Part shown: positions 1 through 7,522 of the stretch, one piece after another
How the letters are laid out: each line of letters begins with the position of its first letter
How positions within the stretch are numbered: position 1 is the stretch's first letter
NCBI RefSeq assembly: GCF_008704655.1
Contig: NZ_CP023688.1
Location: forward strand, 3,472,001 to 3,536,000
Reading direction: 5' to 3'
DNA from: Streptomyces rimosus
GTDB taxonomy: Bacteria; Actinomycetota; Actinomycetes; Streptomycetales; Streptomycetaceae
Length of the DNA stretch: 64,000 nucleotides
Translations under genes and position numbers: made by a program
The notes under the pieces: generated by a model
The model's input: the letters and a program-made list of their open reading frames with translations, nothing else
Databases searched by the model: none
Told to the model about the DNA's origin: nothing

Positions 1-1
1 C

Positions 2-748
2 CTCTCCACCAAGGCCGGATATCTCATGCACCCCGGGCCGTACGGCGAATGGGGTTCGCGCAAATACCTCCTCTCGTCGCTGGATGCCTCGCTGAAGCGG
101 ATGGGCGTCGATTACGTCGACATCTTCTATTCGCACCGATTCGACCCGGACACCCCGCTGGAGGAGACGATGGGCGCCCTGGCGTCCGCCGTCCAGCAGG
201 GCAAGGCGCTGTACGTGGGCGTCTCGTCGTACTCCTCCGAGCAGACCCGTGAAGCCGCCCGCATCCTGCGGGAGATGGGCGTACGGCCGCTGATCCACCA
301 GCCCTCGTACTCGATGATCAACCGCTGGACGGAGGACGACGCGCTGCTGGACACCCTGGAGGCGGAAGGCATGGGCTGCATTTCCTTCGCGCCGCTCGCC
401 CAGGGCCTGCTGACGGACAAGTACCTGAACGGCATTCCGGAGGGCTCGCGCGCGTCCCAGGGCAAGTCGCTCGACCCGGGGCTGCTCTCGGAGGACGTAC
501 GGCGGCGCCTGCGCGGCCTGAACGGCATCGCCGCGCGCCGCGGGCAGTCGCTCGCCCAGCTGGCGCTGTCCTGGGTGCTGCGGGACGAGCGGATGACCTC
601 GGCGCTGATCGGGGCGAGCAGCGTGGCGCAGCTGGAGGCGAACGTGGCCGCGGTGGGCGCCCCGAAGATCACGGATGAGGAATTGTCCGAGATCGAGGAG
701 TTCGCGAAGTCGACCGACGGTGTGAACATCTGGGCCAAGCGCGGCTGA
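2..748 (+). CDS. Aldo/keto reductase, 5' end outside window
   Basis: NADPH-dependent carbonyl reductase of the aldo/keto reductase superfamily, closest in style to YghZ/GpR-type L-glyceraldehyde 3-phosphate reductases. The reading frame is already open at the window edge, beginning within the STKAGY segment whose lysine is the catalytic Lys. It continues through HPGPYGEWGS, the catalytic-His motif YSHRFD and the C-terminal GASSVAQLEANV nucleotide-binding region. About 248 residues are present of an expected 330 or so, so roughly the first 80 (strand 1 and the catalytic Asp/Tyr) are missing. The C-terminus NIWAKRG is complete. Family assignment is firm; the physiological substrate cannot be told. 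Confidence 0.93.
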   Translation, partial: LSTKAGYLMHPGPYGEWGSRKYLLSSLDASLKRMGVDYVDIFYSHRFDPDTPLEETMGALASAVQQGKALYVGVSSYSSEQTREAARILREMGVRPLIHQPSYSMINRWTEDDALLDTLEAEGMGCISFAPLAQGLLTDKYLNGIPEGSRASQGKSLDPGLLSEDVRRRLRGLNGIAARRGQSLAQLALSWVLRDERMTSALIGASSVAQLEANVAAVGAPKITDEELSEIEEFAKSTDGVNIWAKRG

Positions 749-873
749 TTCTGTTCGGTCCGCGACGCCTTTACGGAACACTCCCTACCTTCCGTAGAGA
801 CGTTCGCACGTTCCGTGTACGAAACCCGTCCTGGCGTGATCATGGCGAGATCCATACCCGGGCACAAAAAAGC

Positions 874-906
874 GGGCCGGTCCGTGGGGGGGATACGGAC
901 CGGCCC
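874..906 (-). terminator. Rho-independent terminator of the prepilin peptidase gene
   Basis: Perfect 12-bp inverted repeat (GGGCCGGTCCGT against ACGGACCGGCCC) with a 9-nt loop. Read on the minus strand it is followed at once by GCTTTTTTG, a classic U-tract that is rare in this GC-rich chromosome. It lies about 80 nt past the prepilin peptidase stop. Confidence 0.85.
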
Positions 907-985
907 GAGGGGGGGTTTCCACCATAACCCCGCCGAGGGGGTGCTCCGTGCAACTTCGGGTGGAACGGCGCGCCCGGATTTTGGA

Positions 986-1732
986 TCAAGACGCCGCCGC
1001 GCCCCCCAGAAGCACCCCGAGAAACGCGCCGGTGATCATGAAAGGGCCGTACGGGATGGCCTGTTTGAGCCCATCATTACGGCGTTCCGCGCGTCCGGCG
1101 CGCCGCAGCAGGACCCCGCAGCCGTAGAGCGCGCCGAGCAGCAACCCCGCGAACGCGCCAGTGATCAGAATTGCCCAGCCGTACCACCCAAGAGTGACCC
1201 CCAACCCGATCGCCAGCTTGACGTCCCCCAGTCCCATTCCCGCCGGATTGATCAGATAAAGGACGTAATAGAACCCCGCGAGGGCGAATCCCCCGAGCAC
1301 CGCCCCGCCCCACGAGCCGGCCGCCTCGGTACCGAGCGCGGCACCCCCGAGCAGAAGCGCCGCGCCGCCCGCCAGCGGCAGGGTCAGCACATCCGGCAGC
1401 CGCCGCACGCGCCAGTCGACCACCGCGAGCAGCACCGCCACCGGGGCGGCCGCCAGCCAGGCCACCAGCTCGGGGCGGGGACCGGTGGCGGCGGCGAGCA
1501 GTACGCACACCACCGCCGTGACCAGGGCGACCGGCACCGCGCGCGGCCCGTACGGCCCACACGAACGACAGCGCCCCACACCCAGCCACCCCCGCCACGG
1601 ACCGGCGACCGGATGCCCACCCGGACAGCGGACCCGCCACGCCTCCCCCGGCTCAACGGCCAGCCGATAAGCAGGCCGCGGCACAAGCACCCCCGCCGCG
1701 GCCCCGTACACGGCGGCAAAAACCATCACCAT
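986..1732 (-). CDS. A24-family prepilin peptidase (TadV/CpaA-like)
   Basis: Membrane aspartic peptidase that cleaves the leader of Flp-type prepilins, presumably the pilin at 8883-9089. It has about six hydrophobic helices and the two catalytic aspartate motifs: VVDWRVRRLPD after the second helix block and GMGLGDVKLA (GxGD). An N-terminal stretch with RC-PGG and RCRSC resembles the cytoplasmic zinc/methylase segment of large prepilin peptidases but is short. The first ATG, at 1732, gives 248 residues; a second ATG lies two codons on. It is unlinked from the tad cluster by about 5 kb. Its promoter appears to overlap that of the divergent DUF192 gene, and a strong terminator follows. Confidence 0.9.
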   Translation of the reverse strand: MVMVFAAVYGAAAGVLVPRPAYRLAVEPGEAWRVRCPGGHPVAGPWRGWLGVGRCRSCGPYGPRAVPVALVTAVVCVLLAAATGPRPELVAWLAAAPVAVLLAVVDWRVRRLPDVLTLPLAGGAALLLGGAALGTEAAGSWGGAVLGGFALAGFYYVLYLINPAGMGLGDVKLAIGLGVTLGWYGWAILITGAFAGLLLGALYGCGVLLRRAGRAERRNDGLKQAIPYGPFMITGAFLGVLLGGAAAS

Positions 1733-1748
1733 CACAGCCACGCAGCCG

Positions 1749-1758
1749 ACCCTAGGCT
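1749..1758. promoter_or_regulatory. Overlapping divergent -10 boxes
   Basis: The palindrome CCTAGG carries TAGGCT on the plus strand (1753-1758), facing the DUF192 gene. It also carries TAGGGT on the minus strand (1754-1749), facing the prepilin peptidase. Both match the Streptomyces TAGRNT -10 pattern and place transcription starts about 10 nt before each start codon. No convincing -35 hexamer is visible on either side. Confidence 0.4.
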
Positions 1759-1773
1759 GATAAAACGCTCCCC

Positions 1774-2346
1774 ATGACCCACTGGCAGAACGGATCAGGA
1801 ACGCTCCGCTTTGCGCAGGGGGGCGGCGGAGAAACGACGGGGGCGGAAGCCCTGGGGATGGGCGGGGCGGACGGGGCGGACAGGACGGCCGGGGCGGTCG
1901 ACGGCGCACCGGGGGCGTCCGGCGGCACACTGGGGGCGTCCGGCGGCGTGGTCGCGCCCAGCAGTGTGGCCACGTCCGGCGGCGTTGCCGCGTCCGGCGC
2001 CCCGGCCGCACCCTCCGGCAGCACCGCACCCTCCGGCCGGGCGGCGATCCCTTTGGAGATCGCCGCGTCCTACCGCGCGCGCAGCCGCGGCCTCCTCGGG
2101 CGCGACGGCATCGACGGCGCCCTGCTCCTCACCCCCGCGAGCGCGGTCCACACCTTCCGTATGCGCTTCGCGATCGACGTCGCCTACCTCACCCGGGACC
2201 TCACCGTGCTGACCGTCCGCACCATGCGGCCGGGACGGCTCGGGCTCCCCCGTCTCCGTGCCCGGCACGTCCTGGAGGCGGAGGCCGGCGCGATGGCCCG
2301 CTGGGGCCTGCGCCCCGGCGTACGCGTCACGGTCGACGCCCCCTGA
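1774..2346 (+). CDS. DUF192-domain protein with low-complexity N-terminal insert
   Basis: The C-terminal 100 residues form a DUF192 domain: GLLGRDGIDGALLLTP, HTFRMRFAIDVAYL, and a final ARHVLEAEAG-type segment with the expected small beta fold. DUF192 function is not well established. Residues from about 15 to 90 are almost entirely G, A, S, T, P and V in repeated GASGG/ASGGV/APSGS-like units, which usual DUF192 proteins of about 120 residues lack. The ATG has no clear ribosome-binding site and sits about 10 nt from a candidate transcription start, so the mRNA may be nearly leaderless. It is divergent from the prepilin peptidase. Another possibility is a start after the repeats, but the frame is open throughout and the codon pattern is coding-like. 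Confidence 0.82.
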   Translation: MTHWQNGSGTLRFAQGGGGETTGAEALGMGGADGADRTAGAVDGAPGASGGTLGASGGVVAPSSVATSGGVAASGAPAAPSGSTAPSGRAAIPLEIAASYRARSRGLLGRDGIDGALLLTPASAVHTFRMRFAIDVAYLTRDLTVLTVRTMRPGRLGLPRLRARHVLEAEAGAMARWGLRPGVRVTVDAP

Positions 2347-2691
2347 TCTGCCCGTACTTCGGTCCTCCACCCGCTCGACAGCTCGGCACCGCCCGCACGC
2401 CGCATCAGCTGGTGGCTCGTCTCCCTGCCGCGGGCCGGCCTCTCCCAGGGCAGGAGCAAGCAGACAGGCCCGCGCGATGCGCTTCCAGCTGATCGCGCGT
2501 GATCGGTGCGAAAACGACCATAGGGCACATACCCGCATATGTACTATCTTCCAGTGCCAACCAACCGCCCGACACCGCGCAATTACCCCTTCCAGTCGGC
2601 AACCGGCCCCGACAACCGCGAGATGGCGCCTCCGCGCCGTCAACCCAGGCATGACCACGCCGCGCCGCACGCATGATCGAACGCCGCCCCG
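2347..2691. other. Gene-poor spacer
   Basis: The DUF192 and SnoaL-like genes converge on this 345-bp stretch. I find no conserved gene in it. It has a local AT-richer patch around 2525-2560 with a short dyad (ACATA, six bases, TATGT at 2525-2540). A 41-codon minus-strand frame from that patch (2405-2530) is possible but unsupported. Confidence 0.5.
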
Positions 2692-3147
2692 CTACGCGGT
2701 GCCCCCACGCAGATGCCGGCTCACATCACCGACGAGCCGCATCCGCACCCGCCGCTCCGCAAAACGCCACCGCCCGCCCCGACGCTCGAACCGATCACGG
2801 TAACGACCAGCGGCAATGGCCTGTAGCGGCAACTCGGGCAGCGCCTGGAACACGGTGACGTACGACCGCGCGTCCGCGGTACCCGCCCGCTCGTCGACCT
2901 CGATCGCCACATTGGACGTGACGTGCTGCGTCCTCGGCGTACCGTCGCCGTAAACGATCAGAGTTTCCCGGAACATCCGCTCGATAGCCCCGGCCCCACT
3001 GACCGGTGCCCCACTCCCGGTAAAGGTCGCATCGGCCAGCAACACCCCGAGCCCGGCGAAGTCACCGTCGTCCACGAGCTCGGCGTAGCGCGCTATGAGG
3101 TTCTCGATGGCCCGGTGGCTGGGCGTTGGGTCGGGTTCGGCGGACAT
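2692..3147 (-). CDS. SnoaL-like / NTF2-fold protein
   Basis: A 151-residue cone-shaped alpha+beta barrel protein of the SnoaL-like (nuclear transport factor 2) superfamily. It opens with the helix AIENLIARYAELVDDGDFAGL, typical of this fold, followed by the LLADATF strand, an RTQHVTSNV strand and the closing RRGGRWRFAERRVRMR segment. Members include polyketide cyclases, ester hydrolases and binding proteins; nothing here picks one. It stands alone between a spacer and the XRE/DUF397 pair. The ATG start precedes the first fold helix by only a few residues. Confidence 0.85.
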   Translation of the reverse strand: MSAEPDPTPSHRAIENLIARYAELVDDGDFAGLGVLLADATFTGSGAPVSGAGAIERMFRETLIVYGDGTPRTQHVTSNVAIEVDERAGTADARSYVTVFQALPELPLQAIAAGRYRDRFERRGGRWRFAERRVRMRLVGDVSRHLRGGTA

Positions 3148-3174
3148 GGTCGTACCTCCAAGGCGTCACGGTCC

Positions 3175-3363
3175 TCAGCGGTCGATCACATCACCTCGGG
3201 CGGCCCGCAGCAGCCCTCCGAGAACCTGAGGGCTGGTGACAACGACGGTGGACGGCTCATCACTCTCGCGAAGAAGCACGGTCCTGTCGGCGGCCTCCGC
3301 GAGTTCGACACAGTTGCTCGCGTTGCCGCTGTAGGAGGACTTCTGCCAGTTGGTTATGGTCAC
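3175..3363 (-). CDS. DUF397-domain protein
   Basis: A 62-residue protein that is essentially one DUF397 domain: WQKSSYSGNASNCVELAE, then VLLRESDEPSTVVVTS. A GTG start 17 nt after the upstream regulator's stop places it in the same transcript. In Streptomyces this domain almost always follows an XRE regulator carrying a DUF5753 sensor domain, as here. Such pairs (for example around BldB/WhiJ-type systems) modulate development, with the small protein thought to antagonise the DNA-binding partner. The specific target of this pair is unknown. Confidence 0.9.
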   Translation of the reverse strand: MTITNWQKSSYSGNASNCVELAEAADRTVLLRESDEPSTVVVTSPQVLGGLLRAARGDVIDR

Positions 3364-3380
3364 GATTAGGGCCCGCCTTC

Positions 3381-4232
3381 TCAAAGGTTGTTGATGATGC
3401 CGCAGATGAAGTCCCGCGAAGCGTTTTCTCCGAGTGCCATGGCCTCGAAACGCTCCATGAACGTGCGGTACATGTCCAGTTGGGCATCCGCGCACTCGAA
3501 CACCGAACCATGCTCGGTGTCGAGTTGCACGGTGTCCAGCTGCGAGACCGGTCCCTCCGCGTAGACGACCGTCTGCCCCGCGCCCGGGAAGATGCCTGCC
3601 GAGAAGGGAATCACCGACACAGTGATCCGCTCCCGCTCGCTCATGGTGACAATGTGCTCAAGCTGCTTACGCGTCAGCGAGCGCCCGCCGAACTCCATGC
3701 GCAACGCGGCCTCATGAATGATCGCCGTGTATGGCACAGGACCATCCCGATAAAGGACTTCCTGCCGTTTGACACGATACGAAACAAGGTGTTCGACGTG
3801 TGGAGGCGAAGGCTCGGGAACATTCTGCAGGAAGGTCAGCCGAGCGTAGTCGGGGGTCTGCAAAAGTCCAGGCAAGTGCGACACCTGGGCCGTACGAATG
3901 GCAGTCGCATGCTGTTCCATCTCGGCGAGGTCAAGCAGCGCTGGTGGCAGCGTATCGCGATACTCCTCCCACCAACCGCGTTTCCCACCAACCGCCATGG
4001 CCGCAAGAGCCTCCACGAGCGCCAAGTCGGCGCAACCGTAGGCGCGCGCCAAGGTACGCACCCGTTCCGGGCTCACCCCGATGCGTGCCACTTCGATATT
4101 GCTGACCCGCGATTGGCCCAGTCCGGTCAGTGAACCGGCTTCAGTCGCGCTCAGTCCGGCGCGCTCGCGCAGCTTTCTCAGCTCACGACCTAGGCGCCGC
4201 TGCCGAACAGTTGGCGCTTCCCTGGCAGGCAT
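3381..4232 (-). CDS. XRE-family regulator with DUF5753 domain (WhiJ-like)
   Basis: DNA-binding regulator of 283 residues. The N-terminal helix-turn-helix reads LRERAGLSATEAGSLTGLGQSRVSNIE. The remainder is a DUF5753 domain (ATAIRTAQVSHLPGLLQT, HEAALRMEFGG, ITVSVIPFSAG, ENASRDFICGI). I chose the ATG at 4232 because GGAGG sits 10 nt upstream; an earlier in-frame start at 4295 would add 21 residues without homology and run over the candidate promoter. It forms an operon with the DUF397 gene downstream and is divergent from the anti-sigma-type ATPase gene, the usual third partner of WhiJ-like loci. Its DNA target is unknown. Confidence 0.92.
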   Translation of the reverse strand: MPAREAPTVRQRRLGRELRKLRERAGLSATEAGSLTGLGQSRVSNIEVARIGVSPERVRTLARAYGCADLALVEALAAMAVGGKRGWWEEYRDTLPPALLDLAEMEQHATAIRTAQVSHLPGLLQTPDYARLTFLQNVPEPSPPHVEHLVSYRVKRQEVLYRDGPVPYTAIIHEAALRMEFGGRSLTRKQLEHIVTMSERERITVSVIPFSAGIFPGAGQTVVYAEGPVSQLDTVQLDTEHGSVFECADAQLDMYRTFMERFEAMALGENASRDFICGIINNL

Positions 4233-4266
4233 ACGGTCACACACCTCCGGATCGGTGAGAGCCAAA

Positions 4267-4295
4267 TCTACAGCCGGGTACTGAAGTACACCCAA
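4267..4295 (-). promoter_or_regulatory. Candidate promoter of the XRE/DUF397 operon
   Basis: On the minus strand TTGGGT (4295-4290) is separated by 17 nt from TGTAGA (4272-4267); TAGATT, two bases on, is an alternative -10. Either gives a leader of about 30 nt before the chosen ATG at 4232. Confidence 0.35.
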
Positions 4296-4370
4296 GGCGT
4301 GGACTACAGCACCCGCCTTGCACTACCGTCCGTGTCGGATCAACTACTTCTCGCAGTAGTGGAGATGCGC

Positions 4371-4820
4371 ATGCCCCTGCACGCAGTCACCCCCCTCCGA
4401 CACCCCGCCTACCGGCACGGCAACTGGGAGTACAGCCTCCGGCTCCCCTACTGCCCCCTCAGCCCCGGGATCGCCCGCACCACCGCCCACCTCGTCCTCA
4501 ACCGCCACTCGCTCCCCGAACTCGGCGACCGGGCCCGGTTGCTCGCGTCGGAGCTCGCCACCAACTGCTACCTCCACGCGCCCGGCCCGGCTCGCATGCG
4601 GCTTTCCTGGGAGGACGGCATGGTGCGGATGAGCATGTGGGACACCGGCCGTACGCTGCCCGGCGTCGCCGAGCACCCCGCGCCGGACGGTCTCGTCGCC
4701 GGGTCCGGGCGCGGGTTGCGGCTCGTCGGGGCGTATGCCGACGACTGGGGGTGGTACGCACTCGATCCGAACCGCCTCGGAGTGGACGGCAAGATCGTGT
4801 GGTGCGAGCTGTACCGCTGA
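4371..4820 (+). CDS. ATP-binding protein, anti-sigma/SpoIIAB-like HATPase
   Basis: Small GHKL-fold ATPase of about 149 residues, as found in anti-sigma factor kinases of Streptomyces. It has an N-box (ASELATNCYLHA), a G1 box (MWDTGRTLP) and a G2 box (GSGRGLRLVGAYADDWGW). GGAG six nt before the ATG at 4371 favours this start over an upstream ATG at 4299. It is divergent from the XRE/DUF397 operon, a standard three-gene arrangement in which the ATPase may act with the small protein. It may phosphorylate an anti-anti-sigma factor; no partner is visible here. Confidence 0.88.
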   Translation: MPLHAVTPLRHPAYRHGNWEYSLRLPYCPLSPGIARTTAHLVLNRHSLPELGDRARLLASELATNCYLHAPGPARMRLSWEDGMVRMSMWDTGRTLPGVAEHPAPDGLVAGSGRGLRLVGAYADDWGWYALDPNRLGVDGKIVWCELYR

Positions 4821-4829
4821 GCCAGTCGG

Positions 4830-6077
4830 TCAGTCGGCTGCCGTCAGGGCGTCCGGTCTGGCTGCGGTAGCGACACCCGAGGCCGCGTCCGCCGATCGGC
4901 CCATTGCCGTACGGCCCTCCGCCCGCCGCTGCAACATCGCCGCCCACAGCGCCGCGAGCAACGCCAACGCGCCGACCGCCGCCCCCACCCAGGCCACCGA
5001 CGTATAGCCGTAACCCGCGTCGATCGTCAGGCCGCCGAGCATTGGCGTGAGGGTAATGCCCACGTTGAAGGCGGACGTGTTGACCGCCGGGGCCAGCGTC
5101 GGCGCGTCCGGGGCGAGGGTGAAGACGCGGGACTGGACCACCGGGTTGGTGAGGTAGCCGGTCAGGCCGAGGGTGAAGGTCAGGGCGATGGTCGCGGGCA
5201 GGTTCGTGGCCGTCAGTGCCAGCAGTGCGGAGGCGATGGCCAGGGCGCCGATGCCGAGGAAGAGGGTGCGCAGGGGGTGGCGGTCGGCGGTGCGGCCGCC
5301 GAGGGTCATGCCGAGGAGGCCGCCGACGCCGTACAGCGCGAGTACGGCCGGCACCAGCCCGGACGGCAGTCCGCTCACTTCGGTCAGCAGGGGTGCGAGG
5401 TAGCTGAACGTGACGATGGCGGCGCCGAAGCTCAGCGTGGTGAGGAGGTAGGAGACCCATAGGGCGGGCCGGGTCATGGCCCTGATCTCCCGCCGGGGGG
5501 ACGGGAGTTCGGTGTCGTCAGCGCGGCCGGCGGGGAGTACGGCCAGCAGGGCGAGCAGGCTGAGTACGGTCAGGACGACGACGGCCCAGAACGCCGCGCG
5601 CCACCCCACGTGCTGGCTCAGCACCGTGCCGGCCGGTACGCCCACGATAGTCGCGAGCGTGAGGCCGGTGCCGACGACCGACAGGGCCTTGCCCTTGGCG
5701 CCGGCGGGCACCAGGCTCACCGCCGTCGCGGCGGCCACCGCCCAGAAGCCCGCGTACGCGAACGCGCTGACGACCCGCGTCGCGAAGAGCACCCCGTAGC
5801 TCGGGGCCAGGGCACCGACCACGTGCCCCGCCACGAAGACGAGTTGGAAGGCGGCCAGTGCGGTCCGGCGCGGCATGCGCAGGGTGGCGATGGCGAGTAC
5901 GGGCGCGCCCACGACCATGCCGATGGCGAACGCGGACACCAGGAGCCCGGCGTCGGGGATGGAGACCCCGAGGTCGGCGGCCACGTTGGGCAGCAGCCCG
6001 GCGAGCATGAATTCGGAGGTTCCCTGGGCGAAGATCCCCAGCCCGAGAAGGTAAACGGCTATGGGTGTGGCTTTCAC
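4830..6077 (-). CDS. MFS efflux transporter, Cmx/CmrA (chloramphenicol exporter)-like
   Basis: Twelve-helix major facilitator of about 415 residues in the DHA1 drug/H+ antiporter branch. The opening GIFAQGTSEFMLAGLLPNVA followed by SAFAIGMVVGAP closely recalls CmlR/Cmx-type chloramphenicol exporters. Motif A is represented by GGRTADRHPLR between helices 8 and 9, and motif C by GVPAGTVLSQHVGWRAAF. The GTG at 6077 has GGAG nine nt upstream; a 15-residue upstream extension lacks membrane character. It lies downstream of, and codirectional with, a tetR gene, and both carry the same 20-bp operator-like element, so export is probably substrate-inducible. The substrate is inferred only. Confidence 0.9.
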   Translation of the reverse strand: MKATPIAVYLLGLGIFAQGTSEFMLAGLLPNVAADLGVSIPDAGLLVSAFAIGMVVGAPVLAIATLRMPRRTALAAFQLVFVAGHVVGALAPSYGVLFATRVVSAFAYAGFWAVAAATAVSLVPAGAKGKALSVVGTGLTLATIVGVPAGTVLSQHVGWRAAFWAVVVLTVLSLLALLAVLPAGRADDTELPSPRREIRAMTRPALWVSYLLTTLSFGAAIVTFSYLAPLLTEVSGLPSGLVPAVLALYGVGGLLGMTLGGRTADRHPLRTLFLGIGALAIASALLALTATNLPATIALTFTLGLTGYLTNPVVQSRVFTLAPDAPTLAPAVNTSAFNVGITLTPMLGGLTIDAGYGYTSVAWVGAAVGALALLAALWAAMLQRRAEGRTAMGRSADAASGVATAARPDALTAAD

Positions 6078-6135
6078 GTGGTTCTGCTCCTGCTCCGGTT
6101 CTCGGATACCGCGCGGGCACAACCGCCCGGCGTTA

Positions 6136-6155
6136 TGTATTGATCAGTCCAAAAC
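6136..6155. promoter_or_regulatory. Operator copy 1 (MFS gene)
   Basis: TGTATTGATCAGTCCAAAAC, 59 nt upstream of the exporter's start codon. It matches the element before the tetR gene at 6803-6822 in 18 of 20 positions. It is partly dyadic (TTGGACTGATCAA on the minus strand). Most likely a binding site for the neighbouring TetR repressor. Confidence 0.6.
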
Positions 6156-6200
6156 GAAGGCAAAAAGAAGGCGGGCCGCATCGCGCGTCGGCCCGCCCCC

Positions 6201-6782
6201 TCACAAAGCCGCCATGACCCCCTCCACGACCCCGCGCAGCGCGGTCCGGCCGGCCCCGCAGCGCGCCGAGACGCGCAGGCCGCCGACAGCCGCGATGACG
6301 AGGTGCGCGAGGGCGGTGACGTCCTTGTCCGGGGCGATGTCGCCGTCCCGCTGCCCGGACGCGATCGCGGCGCGGATCACCTCCAGCCGCACCCGGTAGT
6401 CCCGGGCCAGTTCGCCCGCGACCTGCTGGTCACGGGCCGCGACCTCGACGGCGGTGTTCACCACCAGGCATCCCCGCCGGTCGTCCTGTTCGCCGCACTC
6501 CTCCTCGACGACCCGCTCAAGGTGCGTACGGATCTTCTCCCGCACCGGCAGGTCGCTCTCCATCAGCGCGAACAGTTCGCCGTTGCGCTCTCCCATGTAG
6601 CGGTCGAGCGCCCGCTCGAAGAGGTCGTGCTTGCTCTTGAAGGTGTTGTAGATGCTGCTCCGCCCGAGGCCGGTCGCCTCGCACAGGTCCTGCGTGGACG
6701 TGGCTTCGTAGCCGGCGGCCCGGAACGCGTGCATCGCCGCGTCGACCGCCCGCTCCTCGTCGAACTTCCTGGGACGGGCCAT
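6201..6782 (-). CDS. TetR-family repressor
   Basis: A 193-residue one-component regulator. The N-terminal helix-turn-helix is ERAVDAAMHAFRAAGYEATSTQDLCEATGLGRSSIYNTFKSKHDLF, written in parts: AMHAFRAAGYEATS, DLCEATGLGRSSIYNTF and SKHDLFERAL. The C-terminal half is helical, as expected of a ligand-binding domain (CLVVNTAVEVAARDQQVAG, AHLVIAAVGGLRVSA). The ATG at 6782 gives the standard MARPRKFD start. A 20-bp motif 21 nt upstream recurs before the exporter gene 123 nt downstream, so it probably represses itself and the exporter. Confidence 0.93.
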   Translation of the reverse strand: MARPRKFDEERAVDAAMHAFRAAGYEATSTQDLCEATGLGRSSIYNTFKSKHDLFERALDRYMGERNGELFALMESDLPVREKIRTHLERVVEEECGEQDDRRGCLVVNTAVEVAARDQQVAGELARDYRVRLEVIRAAIASGQRDGDIAPDKDVTALAHLVIAAVGGLRVSARCGAGRTALRGVVEGVMAAL

Positions 6783-6802
6783 GGCGATGACGGTACAGGT
6801 AC

Positions 6803-6822
6803 TGTATCGATCAGTCCAATAC
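6803..6822. promoter_or_regulatory. Operator copy 2 (tetR gene)
   Basis: TGTATCGATCAGTCCAATAC, 21 nt upstream of the tetR start codon. It is 18/20 identical to the copy before the exporter and likely overlaps the tetR promoter, allowing autoregulation. Confidence 0.6.
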
Positions 6823-6889
6823 TGGTCGGCCCGATGGAGGAGACGTAGGAGCGGACGTATCCGGGAACCTGACGTCCCGCCCCCGGGAC

Positions 6890-7519
6890 CTAACGTCCCG
6901 CCCGCGGAAAACTGACCTCCACCCGCCGGTTCTTCTTCCGCCCCTCCTCCGTCCCGTTGTCCGCTATCGGATACTCCTCGCCGTAGCCGCGGATCTGAAA
7001 GGTGATGGTCGGGCCCAGGGTCTTGGCGAGTTCGCGCTGGACGGCGTTGGCGCGGTCCTTGGAGAGGACCAGGCCGTGGGCGGCTGTGCCGAGGTTGTCG
7101 GTGAAGCCGAAGACGCGCAGGCTGGTGGCGTGCTGTCGCTTGATCTCGGTGGCGATGGTGCCGATGCGGGACAGTGCGTCGGGGGTCAGTTCGGCGCTGT
7201 CCTTGCCGAAGAGGACCTCGGCCTGGAGGGCGAAGGTCACGTTGGCGTTGGTGTCCTGGCGCCGCTCGGCGCCGTCGTCGGTCTCGACGATGGACTTGAT
7301 GTTGAGGACCTTGGCGGGGGCGAGCGTGGCGCCCTGGACCATCCGCAGGTCCGGGTCGTGCGGGTCGATCTTCACCGGGGCGGTGGTGTCCTCGGAGACG
7401 CCTGGCGGGTCGTCGGCGCGGGCGGTGGGCGGGCCGAGGGTGACGGCCAGGAGGAGGGCGGCGGCCGTGGTGACGGCGGCGCGCGCCGTACGGGTCCTGG
7501 TCCCGGACGTGGTGGCCAT
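6890..7519 (-). CDS. Secreted OmpA-family protein
   Basis: A 209-residue exported protein. A signal peptide (TARAAVTTAAALLLAVTLGPPTARA) is followed by a C-terminal OmpA/MotB-like peptidoglycan-binding domain (LFGKDSAELTPDAL, FGFTDNLGT, LSKDRANAV, then NRRVEV). The conserved TD and NRR residues that hold meso-diaminopimelate in OmpA domains are present; Streptomyces uses LL-DAP, so the ligand may differ. It starts three nt after the lipoprotein's stop, at the end of the tad locus, suggesting that the two anchor the pilus machinery to the cell wall. A short GGGAC/GTCCC hairpin overlaps its stop codon (6884-6900). Confidence 0.88.
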   Translation of the reverse strand: MATTSGTRTRTARAAVTTAAALLLAVTLGPPTARADDPPGVSEDTTAPVKIDPHDPDLRMVQGATLAPAKVLNIKSIVETDDGAERRQDTNANVTFALQAEVLFGKDSAELTPDALSRIGTIATEIKRQHATSLRVFGFTDNLGTAAHGLVLSKDRANAVQRELAKTLGPTITFQIRGYGEEYPIADNGTEEGRKKNRRVEVSFPRAGR

Positions 7520-7522
7520 GGG

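Noticed and set aside
2405..2530. Possible 41-codon minus-strand gene from an AT-richer patch
   Set aside because: Weak start context, no recognisable domain and a tail of low-complexity Arg/Gly/Pro; codon pattern not convincing.
3175..4232. XRE/DUF397 pair as a new toxin-antitoxin system
   Set aside because: This is a common, already described Streptomyces WhiJ-like arrangement, with the ATPase gene as its usual neighbour; nothing here sets it apart.
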